Shown here: positions 25,156 through 34,472 of the stretch, one piece after another
Numbering within the stretch: the stretch's first letter is position 1
Layout: each line of letters begins with the position of its first letter
Assembly: GCA_944380605.1 (NCBI GenBank)
Contig: CALWIA010000015.1
Span: 170,642 to 234,641, forward strand
Length of the DNA: 64,000 bases
Origin: an uncultured Lachnospiraceae bacterium
Lineage (GTDB): Bacteria; Bacillota; Clostridia; Lachnospirales; Lachnospiraceae
Direction: 5' to 3'
The notes under the pieces: model-generated
Told to the model about the DNA's origin: nothing
What the model saw: only the letters and a program-made list of their open reading frames with translations
The model's database searches: none
Translations under genes and position numbers: made by a program

Positions 25156-25434
25156 ATGCGTCTGCCCAAATGGCTGATCACCGGCGCCGTCTGCGCCGCC
25201 ATATGTCTGACCGCCGCCGCGCCGGCATTTGCCCACTGCAGGAACCGTTCGGTCTCCGAGACCCGCTGCCCGGTCTGCACCATAGAAGACTGCAGCGAAA
25301 CCGGCCTGCACTGCCACGATGACCGCTGGTACTACGGCTGGGATCATCGGGGCGATTTCTGCGACGGATCCTGTCAGGCAAACCGGGATGCCGGACATCA
25401 TCACGGAAACGGACACCACGGCTGCCGGCAGTAA
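25156..25434 (+). CDS. Small secreted Cys/His-rich protein
   Basis: 92 aa, ATG 25156 with GGGAGGTG upstream. A signal peptide (RLPKWLITGAVCAAICL, cleavage after APAFA) leads into a mature part of about 65 residues with eight Cys and nine His: RCPVCTIEDCSETGLHCHD and an end HHHGNGHHGC. The spacing suggests metal binding or disulfides outside the cell. I know no named family. A possible promoter (TGGACT, 17 bp, TACAAT) ends about 20 nt upstream. It is divergent from marR and stands alone. Confidence 0.75.
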   Translation: MRLPKWLITGAVCAAICLTAAAPAFAHCRNRSVSETRCPVCTIEDCSETGLHCHDDRWYYGWDHRGDFCDGSCQANRDAGHHHGNGHHGCRQ

Positions 25435-25469
25435 GCCTTGCCGGGGTTCGCCCATTCAGACAAAAGAAC

Positions 25470-25509
25470 AGAGCCTGGGAAAAATGTGCATTCATTTTTC
25501 TCAGGCTCT
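25470..25509 (+). terminator. Terminator between the small secreted protein and the tRNAs
   Basis: 17-bp stem (arms 25470-25486 and 25493-25509) with one G-U pair on the plus strand and a 6-nt loop, ending TATTCTCT. It is placed to serve the convergent tRNA transcript too (minus tail GTTCTTTTG). Confidence 0.7.
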
Positions 25510-25524
25510 TATTCTCTGGTTCCA

Positions 25525-25608
25525 TGCGGGTAGCCGGACTTGAACCGGCACGGAGTTGCCTCCGAGAGATTTTAAGTCTCTTGTGTCTGCCTATTCCACC
25601 ATACCCGC
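25525..25608 (-). tRNA. tRNA-Leu (TAA)
   Basis: 84-nt class II tRNA: acceptor GCGGGTA/TACCCGC, anticodon loop CTTAAAA (anticodon TAA), long variable arm (CTCGGAGGCAACTCCGT region), T loop GGTTCAAGTCC and A73. It follows tRNA-Tyr by 2 nt. Confidence 0.96.
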
Positions 25609-25610
25609 AC

Positions 25611-25696
25611 AGTGGATGGAGATGGATTCGAACCATCGAAGCGTGTCGCAACAGATTTACAGTCTGCCCCCTTTGGCCACTCGGGAACCCATCCAC
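25611..25696 (-). tRNA. tRNA-Tyr (GTA)
   Basis: 86-nt class II tRNA: acceptor GTGGATG/CATCCAC, anticodon loop CTGTAAA (anticodon GTA), long variable arm, T loop GGTTCGAATCC. The base at the discriminator position reads T on the minus strand, while A73 is usual for bacterial tRNA-Tyr. Confidence 0.93.
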
Positions 25697-25766
25697 ATTG
25701 GCTTTGACAAGCACAAGTAAGTTTATCACAGCCAGAATAAAAAATCAAGTTTAATAAAACAGAATA

Positions 25767-27857
25767 TCACAATATTTTTTTGCCGTTGCAGCCGCTTTTA
25801 TTGGAGATCAGAAGCATGCCGCAGTTGGCCCCCAGCAGCAGCTTCACGCACCCGTTTTCCACCGGATAGTCCACCGCTCCCACGTTATAGCCTTCCGTAT
25901 AGGTCATCATGACCCGGGTCAGCCGGTCATGGTCCAGAATCCCGATCTGCCACACGGGAATCTCCACCTCCTGAGGCGCGGCGCCGTTGTTGACCGCCAC
26001 CACGCAGCGGTTTTCCCCGCAGAAGCGGCCGTAGGCAATCAGCTGTTTCCCCGCCAGCAGCTTCTTCAGCGAGCCGCGCTTCAGCGCCTTGTTGCGCCGG
26101 TGCAGCCCGATCATATAGCGATGGAACTCGATCAGTTCCTGATTTTCCATTCCCCATGGATAGGTCCTGCGGTTGTCCGGGTCGGTCCATCCGCATACGC
26201 CGGTCTCATCCCCGTAGTACACCGTCGGCGCCCCCGGCCAGGTCATCTGAATCAGCACGCCGGCCCGGAAGATTCCGTAGTGCACGCCTTCTTCCGCCGC
26301 TTCCGGCCCCACGGTGCCGATGCGCCCCACCTTCCGGTTGGTCCGGGTCAGGAACCGGGAATGGTCGTGATTGGACAGTTCGTTCATGGAGCTCATCACC
26401 GACTGGTTCTGCATGCGGCTCATATGGTAGGACATGGATTCAAAAAAGTGCTCTCCGTCGCCGTACAGAGCCCCGTTGTACTCGTCGCTGTGCTTTTCCA
26501 TGCCGGTAAGGAACCAGGTAACCGGTTCCATAAAGGCGTCGTAATTCATAATGGTATCCCACTGGTCTCCCTGCAGCCAGGGCAGCGGATCGCCGTAGTG
26601 CTCCGCCAGAATCAGCGCGTCGGGATTGGCCTCTTTCACCGTCTTGCGGAAGTCCCGCCAGAACTTGTGGTTGTATTCGCTGCTGTGGCCCAGGTCCGCC
26701 GCCACGTCCAGCCGCCAGCCATCGACGCTGTAGGGCGGCGACACCCACTTGCGGGCAATGTTCATAATATAGTCATACAGCTTCGGCGACTCTTCGTAAT
26801 TCAGCTTCGGCAGGGTGTCGTGGCCCCACCACCCGTCGTAATGGGTGTTGTACGGCCACGCGTTTTCATCCAGGAATTTGAAAAACGTCCGGTACGGGCT
26901 GTCCTTGGACACATAGGCCCCCGGCGCGTACTGCCCGCTGCGCTCGTAGATCCGCTCCCGGTCCAGCCACTTGTTGAAAGAGCCGCAGTGGTTGAACACG
27001 CCGTCCACAATCACCCGCATCCCCCGGCGGTGCACCTCCTGCATAAAATCCGCGAAAAAGCGGTCGCTGGCCTCCAGATTGGCGGGGTCCGCCGACCGGA
27101 TCATATACCGGGTCGCCTTTGCGTTATCGGCGGCGTTCTCATCCACCAGTTCCCCGCCGTCTTTGACAATTTTCCCATAGTGGGGATCGATATGGTCATA
27201 GTCCTGGGTATCGTACTTGTGGTTGGAGGGCGAAACGAACAGGGGATTAAAATAAATCACCTCCACGCCCAGGCTCTGAATATAGTCCAGTTTGTCCCGG
27301 ACTCCCTGCAGGTCGCCGCCGTAAAAGCATCCCACATCCATAACCGACGGATTCTGGGACCAGTCGGTGATCCGCCGGACCGGCTTGCCAATATAAATAT
27401 ATTCCCGGCTTTCCACGCTGCCGGAAGGGTCGCCGCAGCAGAAACGATCCACAAAGATCTGATACATCACCGCGCCCCGCGCCCAGGAGGGAATATGGAA
27501 TCCCGGCGTAATCCGGAAATTGAAGCAGCTCTGGGTATCCGCTCCCGGCCCCAGCCGGTTGTAATAGCAGGAGTCCCTGCCTTTCACCACGTGGAACAGA
27601 TAGCTCACCGGAACGTCCGGCACCGTCAGCCGGATCTCGTAATAGTCAAACAGCTGATCCGACGCCACCCGCCACATGCTCTGTTCCGTCTTCTTTCCTT
27701 CTTCCACATAGTACACCGCGTCCACGTCGTTTTTGGCCGTACGGAAGCGGAGGGTCACCTTGTCGCCTGCATCCGCTTCCACAGGCATGCGGTAGTCCTC
27801 GTTTTCATCGGCAAACAGCGCGTCCCGGTTGATCTTATTTATATAGTCAGAATTCAT
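25767..27857 (-). CDS. Glycoside hydrolase family 13, neopullulanase/alpha-amylase type
   Basis: 696 aa, no signal peptide, so cytoplasmic. An N-terminal beta-sandwich (about 1-125) of the cyclomaltodextrinase/neopullulanase type is followed by the (beta/alpha)8 domain with the four GH13 regions: DGVFNHCG, GWRLDVAADL (nucleophile Asp), ILAEHYGD (acid/base Glu) and LSNHDHSRF (transition-state Asp). A C-terminal beta domain carries CVVAVNNG. Likely degrades imported maltodextrins or cyclodextrins. It stands alone after the tRNAs; the gap 27858-28140 upstream holds only the ftsH terminator and AT-rich DNA. Confidence 0.93.
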   Translation of the reverse strand: MNSDYINKINRDALFADENEDYRMPVEADAGDKVTLRFRTAKNDVDAVYYVEEGKKTEQSMWRVASDQLFDYYEIRLTVPDVPVSYLFHVVKGRDSCYYNRLGPGADTQSCFNFRITPGFHIPSWARGAVMYQIFVDRFCCGDPSGSVESREYIYIGKPVRRITDWSQNPSVMDVGCFYGGDLQGVRDKLDYIQSLGVEVIYFNPLFVSPSNHKYDTQDYDHIDPHYGKIVKDGGELVDENAADNAKATRYMIRSADPANLEASDRFFADFMQEVHRRGMRVIVDGVFNHCGSFNKWLDRERIYERSGQYAPGAYVSKDSPYRTFFKFLDENAWPYNTHYDGWWGHDTLPKLNYEESPKLYDYIMNIARKWVSPPYSVDGWRLDVAADLGHSSEYNHKFWRDFRKTVKEANPDALILAEHYGDPLPWLQGDQWDTIMNYDAFMEPVTWFLTGMEKHSDEYNGALYGDGEHFFESMSYHMSRMQNQSVMSSMNELSNHDHSRFLTRTNRKVGRIGTVGPEAAEEGVHYGIFRAGVLIQMTWPGAPTVYYGDETGVCGWTDPDNRRTYPWGMENQELIEFHRYMIGLHRRNKALKRGSLKKLLAGKQLIAYGRFCGENRCVVAVNNGAAPQEVEIPVWQIGILDHDRLTRVMMTYTEGYNVGAVDYPVENGCVKLLLGANCGMLLISNKSGCNGKKIL

Positions 27858-27951
27858 CTGAGTCTTCCTTCCTCAAGGAGTGCATTCTCTGCTTTCTATT
27901 TTATCTGATTCCCGGCAAATATACAACTGATTTTCCATATCTGCGGACAGT

Positions 27952-27981
27952 AAAAGAGCCAGCGGGGTAGCTGGCTCTTTT
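27952..27981 (-). terminator. Terminator downstream of ftsH
   Basis: Perfect 12-bp inverted repeat AAAAGAGCCAGC / GCTGGCTCTTTT with a 6-nt loop, flanked by A and T runs on both sides. It lies 160 nt after the ftsH stop and ahead of the amylase gene. Confidence 0.85.
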
Positions 27982-28140
27982 AGGAGAAGGTATTTCGTTT
28001 CTTATGGGGTGTAGCAAAAACTATATAATGTATTGGGGGGGGTTACGTGTATTATAATAGCATGGCAATAGGAAAAAGAAAATCCCAAAAATCTACAAAT
28101 CTCACAAAGTTTCACTACATTTTTTGTGCAGATTTTACAT

Positions 28141-29949
28141 TTACACGAACAGTTGTTCGAATTCTTCCTGCCCGATCTTTTCTTTCTCCATCAGCAGTTC
28201 CGTACACTTGTGCAGTACGTCCTGGTGTTCCAGGATCATGGCCTTGGCCTTGGCGTAGCACTCGTCAATGATCCGCTTCACTTCGCTGTCGATCACCGAC
28301 GCCACTTCTTCCCCGTAGTTCTTGGTATGGCCCAGGTCCCTGCCGATAAACACTTCGTCGCCGGCAGTCTCGTAATTGATCATGCCCACCTTTTCCGACA
28401 TGCCGTATTTGGTCACCATGGCTCTGGCAATGGCCGTCGCGTGCTTGATGTCCTGGGAGGCGCCGGTGGTAATATCGTCAAAAATGATCTCTTCGGCAAT
28501 CCGGCCGCCCAGCGATACCATAATATCCTGCAGCATTTTGCCCTTGCTGTTGAACATCTCGTCCTTCTCCGGCAGCGGCATAGTGTAGCCGGCCGCTCCC
28601 ATGCCGGTGGGAATAATGGAAATGGTGTGCACCGGTCCCACGTCCGGCAGCAGATGGAACAAAATAGCGTGGCCGGCCTCGTGATAGGCCGTAATCCGCT
28701 TTTCCTTCTCGGAAATCACGCGGCTGTGCTTTTCCGCGCCGATGCCCACTTTGATAAAGGAATGGTCCACATCCGCCTGGCAGATGAAGGAATGGCCTTC
28801 TTTCGCCGCCAGAATCGCCGCTTCGTTCAGCAGGTTCTCCAGATCCGCGCCGGTAAAGCCGGCGGTGGTCTGGGCCACCCGTTTCAAATCCACATCGTCG
28901 CCCAGGGGCTTATCCTGGGCATGGACCTTCAGAATCTCTTCCCGGCCCCGCACATCGGGACGTCCTACCACGATCTTCCGGTCAAACCGACCGGGACGCA
29001 GAATCGCGGGATCCAGGATATCCACCCGGTTGGTAGCCGCCAGCACAATAATGCCTTCATTGACGCCGAAACCGTCCATCTCCACCAGCAGCTGGTTTAA
29101 GGTCTGTTCCCGCTCATCGTGGCCGCCGCCCAGACCGGTGCCTCTCTGTCTGGCCACGGCGTCGATCTCATCAATAAAAACAATGCAGGGCGCGTTTTTC
29201 TTGGCTTCCTCAAACAGATCGCGGACCCGGGAAGCGCCGACGCCCACAAACATCTCCACAAAATCCGAACCGGAAATGCTGAAAAACGGCACGCCGGATT
29301 CTCCGGCCACCGCTTTGGCAAGCAGCGTCTTGCCGGTGCCCGGCGGGCCCACTAAAAGCACGCCCTTGGGAATCCGCGCCCCTACGGACGTGTACTTCTG
29401 AGGATTGCGCAGAAAATCCACCAGTTCTTCCAGATCCTCTTTCTCTTCCTGCAGGCCGGCGACTTTTTTGAAATTGTACTTGCTGGCGTCCCGGCTCAGC
29501 TTCGCCCGGCTCTTGCCGAAATTCATCATCCGGGCGTTGGCGCCGCCTCCGGCCGCCCTAGCGTTCATCATCATGAACACCACCACCAGCATGACGCCGG
29601 ACAGAAGCACCGGAATCAGCATGGTCAGCAGGAAATTATCATGGGGCACATCCTGCATCGTCACCGGAACGTCCTGTCCGATGAGATACGTCTGCTCCGC
29701 TCCCACATCCGCCACGTATACCCGGCTCTGGGTACCGTCGTCCATGGTCAGCACCAGTTCTCCCGTAGGCGTCTCCTGATTCTGCCGGATTACAGCCGAA
29801 GCGATGTCTCCCGCCTCCGCCGCCTGCATATACTCCTGCTGGGTCAGGGTCTCCGGCTGACCCGGTCCGGTAAGCCCATTGGCGATAAACAGCACAATCA
29901 GGGCCACCAGTATCAGTCCCAGTCCGTTTATTGACTGACGTTGTCTCAA
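28141..29949 (-). CDS. ftsH: ATP-dependent zinc metalloprotease FtsH
   Basis: 602 aa. Two membrane helices (about 9-26 and 105-128) flank a short extracellular domain. The AAA+ ATPase has Walker [14 protein letters not shown], pore loop FVEMFVG, Walker [10 protein letters not shown] and [22 protein letters not shown]; the metalloprotease has HEAGH. A hexameric membrane quality-control protease. It sits after hpt, the gene order conserved in Firmicutes. Confidence 0.98.
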   Translation of the reverse strand: MRQRQSINGLGLILVALIVLFIANGLTGPGQPETLTQQEYMQAAEAGDIASAVIRQNQETPTGELVLTMDDGTQSRVYVADVGAEQTYLIGQDVPVTMQDVPHDNFLLTMLIPVLLSGVMLVVVFMMMNARAAGGGANARMMNFGKSRAKLSRDASKYNFKKVAGLQEEKEDLEELVDFLRNPQKYTSVGARIPKGVLLVGPPGTGKTLLAKAVAGESGVPFFSISGSDFVEMFVGVGASRVRDLFEEAKKNAPCIVFIDEIDAVARQRGTGLGGGHDEREQTLNQLLVEMDGFGVNEGIIVLAATNRVDILDPAILRPGRFDRKIVVGRPDVRGREEILKVHAQDKPLGDDVDLKRVAQTTAGFTGADLENLLNEAAILAAKEGHSFICQADVDHSFIKVGIGAEKHSRVISEKEKRITAYHEAGHAILFHLLPDVGPVHTISIIPTGMGAAGYTMPLPEKDEMFNSKGKMLQDIMVSLGGRIAEEIIFDDITTGASQDIKHATAIARAMVTKYGMSEKVGMINYETAGDEVFIGRDLGHTKNYGEEVASVIDSEVKRIIDECYAKAKAMILEHQDVLHKCTELLMEKEKIGQEEFEQLFV

Positions 29950-29963
29950 CTCAAGCTGCCTCC

Positions 29964-30488
29964 TTACTGTTCTACTACTCCAATATATGGCAGATTCCTG
30001 TACTTCTGGTCATAGTCCAGGCCGTATCCCACCACAAATTCATCCGGTATGGTAAAACAGGTATAGTCTACCGTTACCTGCTTTTTCACCCGGCGCTCCG
30101 GCTTGTCCAGCAGCGTGCACAGCCGGATCCCGGCGGGATGTCTCTGCTTCAGAATCTCCAGCAGATAGGCAAGGGTCCTGCCGGAGTCGATGATATCTTC
30201 TACAATCAGCACTTCCTTGCCTTCCAGCGGATCGTCCAGGTCTTTGACGATCTTTACCACCCCGCTGGACACCGTGCCGCCGCCGTAGCTGGACACGGAC
30301 ATAAAGTCCAGAGAAACCGGTATGGTCAGGCGCTTGGCCAGTTCACAGGTAAAAAATACGCCTCCCTTTAAAATGCAGATCAGGTGAATGGACTTTCCCT
30401 CATAATCCCGGCTGATCTGCGCGGCAATCTCACTGATTCTGCGGTTGACTTCTTCTTCCGGAATCAGAATCCGAATCGTTTCCGCCAT
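29964..30488 (-). CDS. hpt: Hypoxanthine phosphoribosyltransferase
   Basis: 174 aa from ATG 30488 (GGAGGAG upstream; the earlier in-frame ATGs are out of family range). PRPP-binding motif [14 protein letters not shown], PPi loop LKGG near residue 42, and [16 protein letters not shown] at the end are typical. Salvages hypoxanthine/guanine to IMP/GMP. Between tilS and ftsH as in Bacillus; the upstream tilS frame runs 59 nt into it. Confidence 0.96.
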   Translation of the reverse strand: MAETIRILIPEEEVNRRISEIAAQISRDYEGKSIHLICILKGGVFFTCELAKRLTIPVSLDFMSVSSYGGGTVSSGVVKIVKDLDDPLEGKEVLIVEDIIDSGRTLAYLLEILKQRHPAGIRLCTLLDKPERRVKKQVTVDYTCFTIPDEFVVGYGLDYDQKYRNLPYIGVVEQ

Positions 30489-31896
30489 GTTCTTCTCCTC
30501 CATAAAACCGTACCTGAAGCACACGCCTGGTGGCTTCCGTTACTTTGTAGTATTCGCTGATCCGGTACCCGACGATCCACAGAATGTGGCTGCCCTCCGC
30601 CAGAAGGGGGATCCGGTCCCTCTCCTGTCTGGGAATCTTTTCATCAATCATATAAGCCTTCAGCGTCTTCCTTCCTCCGCCTTTCAGCATAATATAATCG
30701 CCGGTCTGCCGGGTTCTCGTCAGCAGCTCACCCCTTATCTTATCATAATCAAACCATTTCGTATACCGCTTTTGGGGAATTTCATCCCCTTTTTCCAGCG
30801 GAAAAACGTCCATTTGAAAAGAGCCTTCTTCCCGGGCCGGCTCTGCGGCGCCGGAAACGCGGATCCATCCGTACCGGTTTTCCGCTTCCAGGCCCGCCGG
30901 CAGACAGATCCGGCTTCCCGTGCGGCCTTCTGCCAGCCCGCGGATCTGCCGGATGTGGCCGAAGGAAATATCTTTGGCGGCGCCGGTCTGCAGCCGGATC
31001 ATTTTCCGGATCACATAGGAAGCCAGAATGTCCGGCAGCCCCAGCAGCACCTGGGCCGGAACCGCCGCCGCTCCTTCCTCTTCCCTTCCCGACGCCTCCC
31101 AGATCCGGTCCGCTTCTCCCTCCAGATACGCGTCCGCCTGGCGGATGATTTCTCCGGCCTGCCGGATGTGCTCCGGCGCCCGGCCGTTGATCTCCCGGCA
31201 GATTTCCGGGATCACCCGCAGCCGCAGCCGGTTGCGGGTATAATGTTCCGACGCGTTGGTGGAATCCTCGCAGTAAGACAGCCCCTGTTCCTTCAGATAT
31301 TCCAGAATTTCCCGCCGGCTGACGCATAACAGCGGCCGGATCACATCTCCGGACACCGGACGCATGCCTCCCAGCCCGGCAAGCCCGCTTCCCCGGAACA
31401 GATGGTGCAGAATGGTCTCCGCCTGGTCTTCCTGCTGATGGGCCGCCGCAATCCATACCCGGCGCCGGCCTTTTTCCGCGGCTTCTTCTTCCGCTTCCCC
31501 CGCAGATTTTCCCGCCGGAGCGCCCTCCGCTTCCTCCTGCTCCCACAGCCGGGCCTGCTGCCGCAAAGCGGCGTAACGCAGTTCCCGGCCGGCTTCCTCC
31601 ACCGTCAAGCCATGGTCTTTGGCATAGGCGGCGGCGTTTACCCGAATCACCTGGCAGGGCACTCCCATATCCTCTGCCAGCCGTCCGGCAAACGCCGCGT
31701 CCCGGTCCGCCTCCGCTCCCCGCAGTCCATGGTGCACATGCACCGCCCGCAGTTCAAATCCCAGCCGGCCTTGCAGCTCCGCCAAAACCGAAAGAAGGCA
31801 GACCGAGTCCGCTCCGCCGGACACGGCGGCCACAACCCGGTCTCCCTTCTGAATCATCCCCTGTTCTCTGATATACTGCTCTACCTTTTCCCGCAT
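30430..31896 (-). CDS. tilS: tRNA(Ile)-lysidine synthetase
   Basis: 488 aa. PP-loop VAAVSGGADSVCLL (ATP pyrophosphatase), VHVHHGLRG, AHQQEDQAETILHHLFRGSGLAGL, then the TilS substrate-binding and C-terminal domains (TRQTGDYIMLKGGGRKTLKAY, then MIDEKIPRQERD). It converts C34 of tRNA-Ile(CAU) to lysidine so that AUA is read. Two features are odd: an Ala/Glu-rich insert (EEAEGAPAGKSAGEAEEEAA) in the N-terminal domain, and a polar tail ([16 protein letters not shown]) encoded entirely inside hpt in another frame. The overlap suggests coupled translation with hpt. Confidence 0.95.
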   Translation of the reverse strand: MREKVEQYIREQGMIQKGDRVVAAVSGGADSVCLLSVLAELQGRLGFELRAVHVHHGLRGAEADRDAAFAGRLAEDMGVPCQVIRVNAAAYAKDHGLTVEEAGRELRYAALRQQARLWEQEEAEGAPAGKSAGEAEEEAAEKGRRRVWIAAAHQQEDQAETILHHLFRGSGLAGLGGMRPVSGDVIRPLLCVSRREILEYLKEQGLSYCEDSTNASEHYTRNRLRLRVIPEICREINGRAPEHIRQAGEIIRQADAYLEGEADRIWEASGREEEGAAAVPAQVLLGLPDILASYVIRKMIRLQTGAAKDISFGHIRQIRGLAEGRTGSRICLPAGLEAENRYGWIRVSGAAEPAREEGSFQMDVFPLEKGDEIPQKRYTKWFDYDKIRGELLTRTRQTGDYIMLKGGGRKTLKAYMIDEKIPRQERDRIPLLAEGSHILWIVGYRISEYYKVTEATRRVLQVRFYGGEEHGGNDSDSDSGRRSQPQNQ

Positions 31897-31915
31897 GTCT
31901 TCCTCTTTTCTTTTG

Positions 31916-33349
31916 TCACCGCTTCCAGATGCCCAGCACCAGCACGGTCATGTCGTCCCGTCCGGAATCCGGAAAGGAAGCGGCAAATTCCAGAATCCGC
32001 TCCGCCATTTCCTGAGGATTCGTCTCCTCTATGCCGTCCAGATATTCCCGCATCACTTCTTCTTTATCGGTCTCCGGCAGCGCGTCCAGCACTCCGTCGC
32101 TGACCATCACCACCCGGTCCTCCTCCCAGAGTTTCCGGGTCAGCAGCGCCGGCTCCGCCGGATTCAGCACTCCCGCCGGCGTCTGCGCCGCCGCCAGCAC
32201 CTCGGTCCCGTGCTTTCCTTTTACAAACGTGGCCGCCGCCCCCATTTTCATGGTATCCAGCACCCCGGTATACAGATCCACGCAGCACAGATCCAGCGTC
32301 GCCGGATGCTGTTCGTCCCCGGTCAGCAAAAGCACTGTATTGATCAGCTTAAAAGCGGAGCGCGGCAGATAGCCGGCGCCCAGCAGCTGCTCCGCCATCT
32401 CCACCACCCGCCGGCTCTCTTCTCTGGCGGTCTCTCCCGCCCCCATGCCGTCAGACAGGCTGATCATGGCCTGTCCCGGCACCGGCTCGCAGAGGCCGTA
32501 GCTGTCGCCGGAAACCGGCTCCCCTTCCTTCGGCCTGGCGGCGGCGCCGCAGACCATCTGGTAAGCGCTTTCCTCTACAAATCGCACCGTGGACATCCGC
32601 CGGGTAATCACCGCCCTGGAGTCTCTGGCCGCCGTCCAGACTCCGCCGGCGGCATCCTGCAGATACTGCGCCGCGTCTTTGGTCATCACACACCGGCCTC
32701 CGGTGGTTTTCACCGTCAGAAACGCCTCTTTCCGGCGGTTTTCATATTCCAGCACCAGCATGCTGTCCATTTCCATATGGTGCTTTTCAAATTCCCGCCG
32801 GACCTGCCGCTCGTAGCGGTCCGTCCGGTCCCGGGTCGCTTCCAGCTGTCTGGAAAATTCCTCCAGAATCACCGCCAGTTCCCGGAACTGGGAAATTACC
32901 GCGTCCCGGCTTTCCAGAAACCGGTTCTTCCAGGAAAGATTCATGGTCGCCCGGCCCAGGTTCCGGTTCAGCTGGCCGATATAGTCGTCCTGCTTCCGGC
33001 AGCTCTCCTGAAACAGCCGGGGCATGTCCTCCCGGTCCAGCCGCCCTTTCTGCTCAAATACCCGCAGCAGATAGTACAGATAATAGCTGTCGTCCCGTTC
33101 GCTGTCCGCGTACAGGCTGCACCGGCGGCAGCCCTGGCAGACCAGCGCGCCGGCGGCCTGCATGGCCGCCAGCCCGTCGTCCCGGCTCAGGGTGCGTCCG
33201 GGAACCGGTTCTTCATCAAAAGACCTGGCCAGTTCTTCCAGAGAGCCGGCCATATCGCTGAGCCTTCTGGCCGTATATACATGGATTTCCGCCCTGTCCC
33301 GGCGGTCGCTTCTCCTCTCAAACACAAAAAATCCCTCCTGACTTCGCAT
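31916..33349 (-). CDS. spoIIE: SpoIIE-type serine phosphatase without membrane domain
   Basis: 477 aa from ATG 33349 (AGGG upstream). The sequence fits SpoIIE region II (CQGCRRCSLYA, then a long helical segment) and the PP2C domain (SGDSYGL, LSDGMGAGETAREES, VMVSDGVLDAL, DDMTVLVL at the end). SpoIIE dephosphorylates SpoIIAA to activate sigma-F in the forespore. The usual N-terminal domain of about ten membrane helices is absent: only 91 nt separate this start from divIC, and nothing hydrophobic lies there. Context (divIC-yabQ-yabP upstream, tilS-hpt-ftsH downstream) matches the standard spoIIE locus. Confidence 0.9.
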   Translation of the reverse strand: MRSQEGFFVFERRSDRRDRAEIHVYTARRLSDMAGSLEELARSFDEEPVPGRTLSRDDGLAAMQAAGALVCQGCRRCSLYADSERDDSYYLYYLLRVFEQKGRLDREDMPRLFQESCRKQDDYIGQLNRNLGRATMNLSWKNRFLESRDAVISQFRELAVILEEFSRQLEATRDRTDRYERQVRREFEKHHMEMDSMLVLEYENRRKEAFLTVKTTGGRCVMTKDAAQYLQDAAGGVWTAARDSRAVITRRMSTVRFVEESAYQMVCGAAARPKEGEPVSGDSYGLCEPVPGQAMISLSDGMGAGETAREESRRVVEMAEQLLGAGYLPRSAFKLINTVLLLTGDEQHPATLDLCCVDLYTGVLDTMKMGAAATFVKGKHGTEVLAAAQTPAGVLNPAEPALLTRKLWEEDRVVMVSDGVLDALPETDKEEVMREYLDGIEETNPQEMAERILEFAASFPDSGRDDMTVLVLGIWKR

Positions 33350-33440
33350 AAAAGCCCTGTCTGCATTATACTCAGTCAAAAGGGAAATATTTGTCAAATA
33401 CGGAGTACCGGCCCGAAAAACTTATCGACAAAAACGGCCG

Positions 33441-33758
33441 TTACTGCGCCGGCTTCAGAAGAATCTCATCCGGATTGACCAGTCCCAGCTTCTCCTTAGC
33501 CACTTTTTCAATGTACTGCTTGGTCTGGACATAGATCCGCTCTTCTTCCAGCTGCTCGGCCCGTTCTTCTTCCTCCGCCACCTGTCTGCGCAGGTTTTCC
33601 TCCCGGATCTGATACTCTCTGTCCCGCTCCATCAGAGAAGAACTGCGCAGGTTGACCACCACAGCCATGCTGGCCACCACAAAAATGATGCCCACCAGCG
33701 CCATCCGGTTGCCCAGCCGCTCCCGTCTTCTTCGTTTGGAACGTTTCATTTCCTTCAT
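33441..33758 (-). CDS. divIC: Septum formation initiator, DivIC/FtsB family
   Basis: 105 aa. A basic N-terminus (KRSKRRRRERLG), one membrane helix (ALVGIIFVVASMAVVVNL), a Glu-rich coiled coil (about 45-80), and the family end KLGLVNPDEILL. Part of the FtsL-DivIB-DivIC complex that regulates septal cell-wall synthesis. It overlaps yabQ by 4 nt (ATGA). Position between yabQ and spoIIE is the conserved Firmicute arrangement. Confidence 0.92.
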   Translation of the reverse strand: MKEMKRSKRRRRERLGNRMALVGIIFVVASMAVVVNLRSSSLMERDREYQIREENLRRQVAEEEERAEQLEEERIYVQTKQYIEKVAKEKLGLVNPDEILLKPAQ

Positions 33759-34114
33759 GCTTTCACCTGCTTTGATTTCTGCCGCTTCTTTCTTTTTATT
33801 CTAAAATATTCCTGTGCTTTTTTCAAGTACTTTAACAGGTTCTGGCTTACCAGATGCTGGTAAAGCGCCATGCCCAGAAACGCGCCGGCCACCGCCCAGG
33901 CCCGGAAGGCTCCATCGCCGCACCGGTACAGCATGGCAAACACGGAAATCCCGCAGTATGTCAGATAAAAGAAATCCTCCGCGCCCGTAAGAAACGCGCC
34001 GTGAGGCACAAACAGGCGCAGGACCCGAAAGCCGTCGTAGCCGGCCATCAGCCGGACCCCCGTCAGGAAACTCAGCGCCGCCAGCCGGATTTCCCCGGAT
34101 ATCATCCCGCTCAC
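33755..34114 (-). CDS. yabQ: Spore cortex biosynthesis protein YabQ
   Basis: 119 aa, GTG start at 34114. Three or four hydrophobic segments (SFLTGVRLMAGYDGFRVLR, EDFFYLTYCGISVFAML, AVAGAFLGMALYQHL) and a very basic C-terminus (IKRKKRQKSKQ) fit YabQ. In Bacillus it is a membrane protein of the outer spore membrane needed for cortex formation. Between yabP and divIC. Confidence 0.9.
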   Translation of the reverse strand: MSGMISGEIRLAALSFLTGVRLMAGYDGFRVLRLFVPHGAFLTGAEDFFYLTYCGISVFAMLYRCGDGAFRAWAVAGAFLGMALYQHLVSQNLLKYLKKAQEYFRIKRKKRQKSKQVKA

Positions 34115-34128
34115 AGCCGCCCCGCTTT

Positions 34129-34413
34129 CTATTTGAACAGGCGGGCGAACAGGGATTCCCCGCTTCTGCGGAAGGCTTCGTTGGAAGAATAGGCAAGGCT
34201 GTCCACCATGCCGTCCATATCCAGTTCTCCTTTTTCCAGCGTCAGCCGGTTTACGTGCAGGTCTTTTCCTTTTATGGTCAGCAGTCCCAGATCCGTGTCC
34301 AGCACCACCTGATTTTCATCAAACGATACCACGTCCCGGATGCCGGAAAAACTTCCCGCCTGACGGTTCTGCAGCGTCAGCCGGTGGGGACGGGCGCCTG
34401 TCTTTTCTTCCAT
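34129..34413 (-). CDS. yabP: Sporulation protein YabP
   Basis: 94 aa from ATG 34413 (CAGGAGG 7 nt upstream). YabP/YqfC fold: PHRLTLQNRQAGSFSGIRDVVSFDENQVVLDT followed by IKGKDLHVNRLTLEKGELDMDG. Small beta-rich protein needed at a late stage of spore formation. First of the sporulation trio with yabQ and divIC. Confidence 0.93.
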   Translation of the reverse strand: MEEKTGARPHRLTLQNRQAGSFSGIRDVVSFDENQVVLDTDLGLLTIKGKDLHVNRLTLEKGELDMDGMVDSLAYSSNEAFRRSGESLFARLFK

Positions 34414-34472
34414 CAAAAAACCTCCTGATATACTCATGGTTAAGTATATGAAGAGGTTCTTTTCTTTATGTC

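Noticed and set aside
33350..33440. Hidden membrane domain of SpoIIE by frameshift
   Set aside because: Only 91 bases are available before divIC and none of the three frames is hydrophobic.
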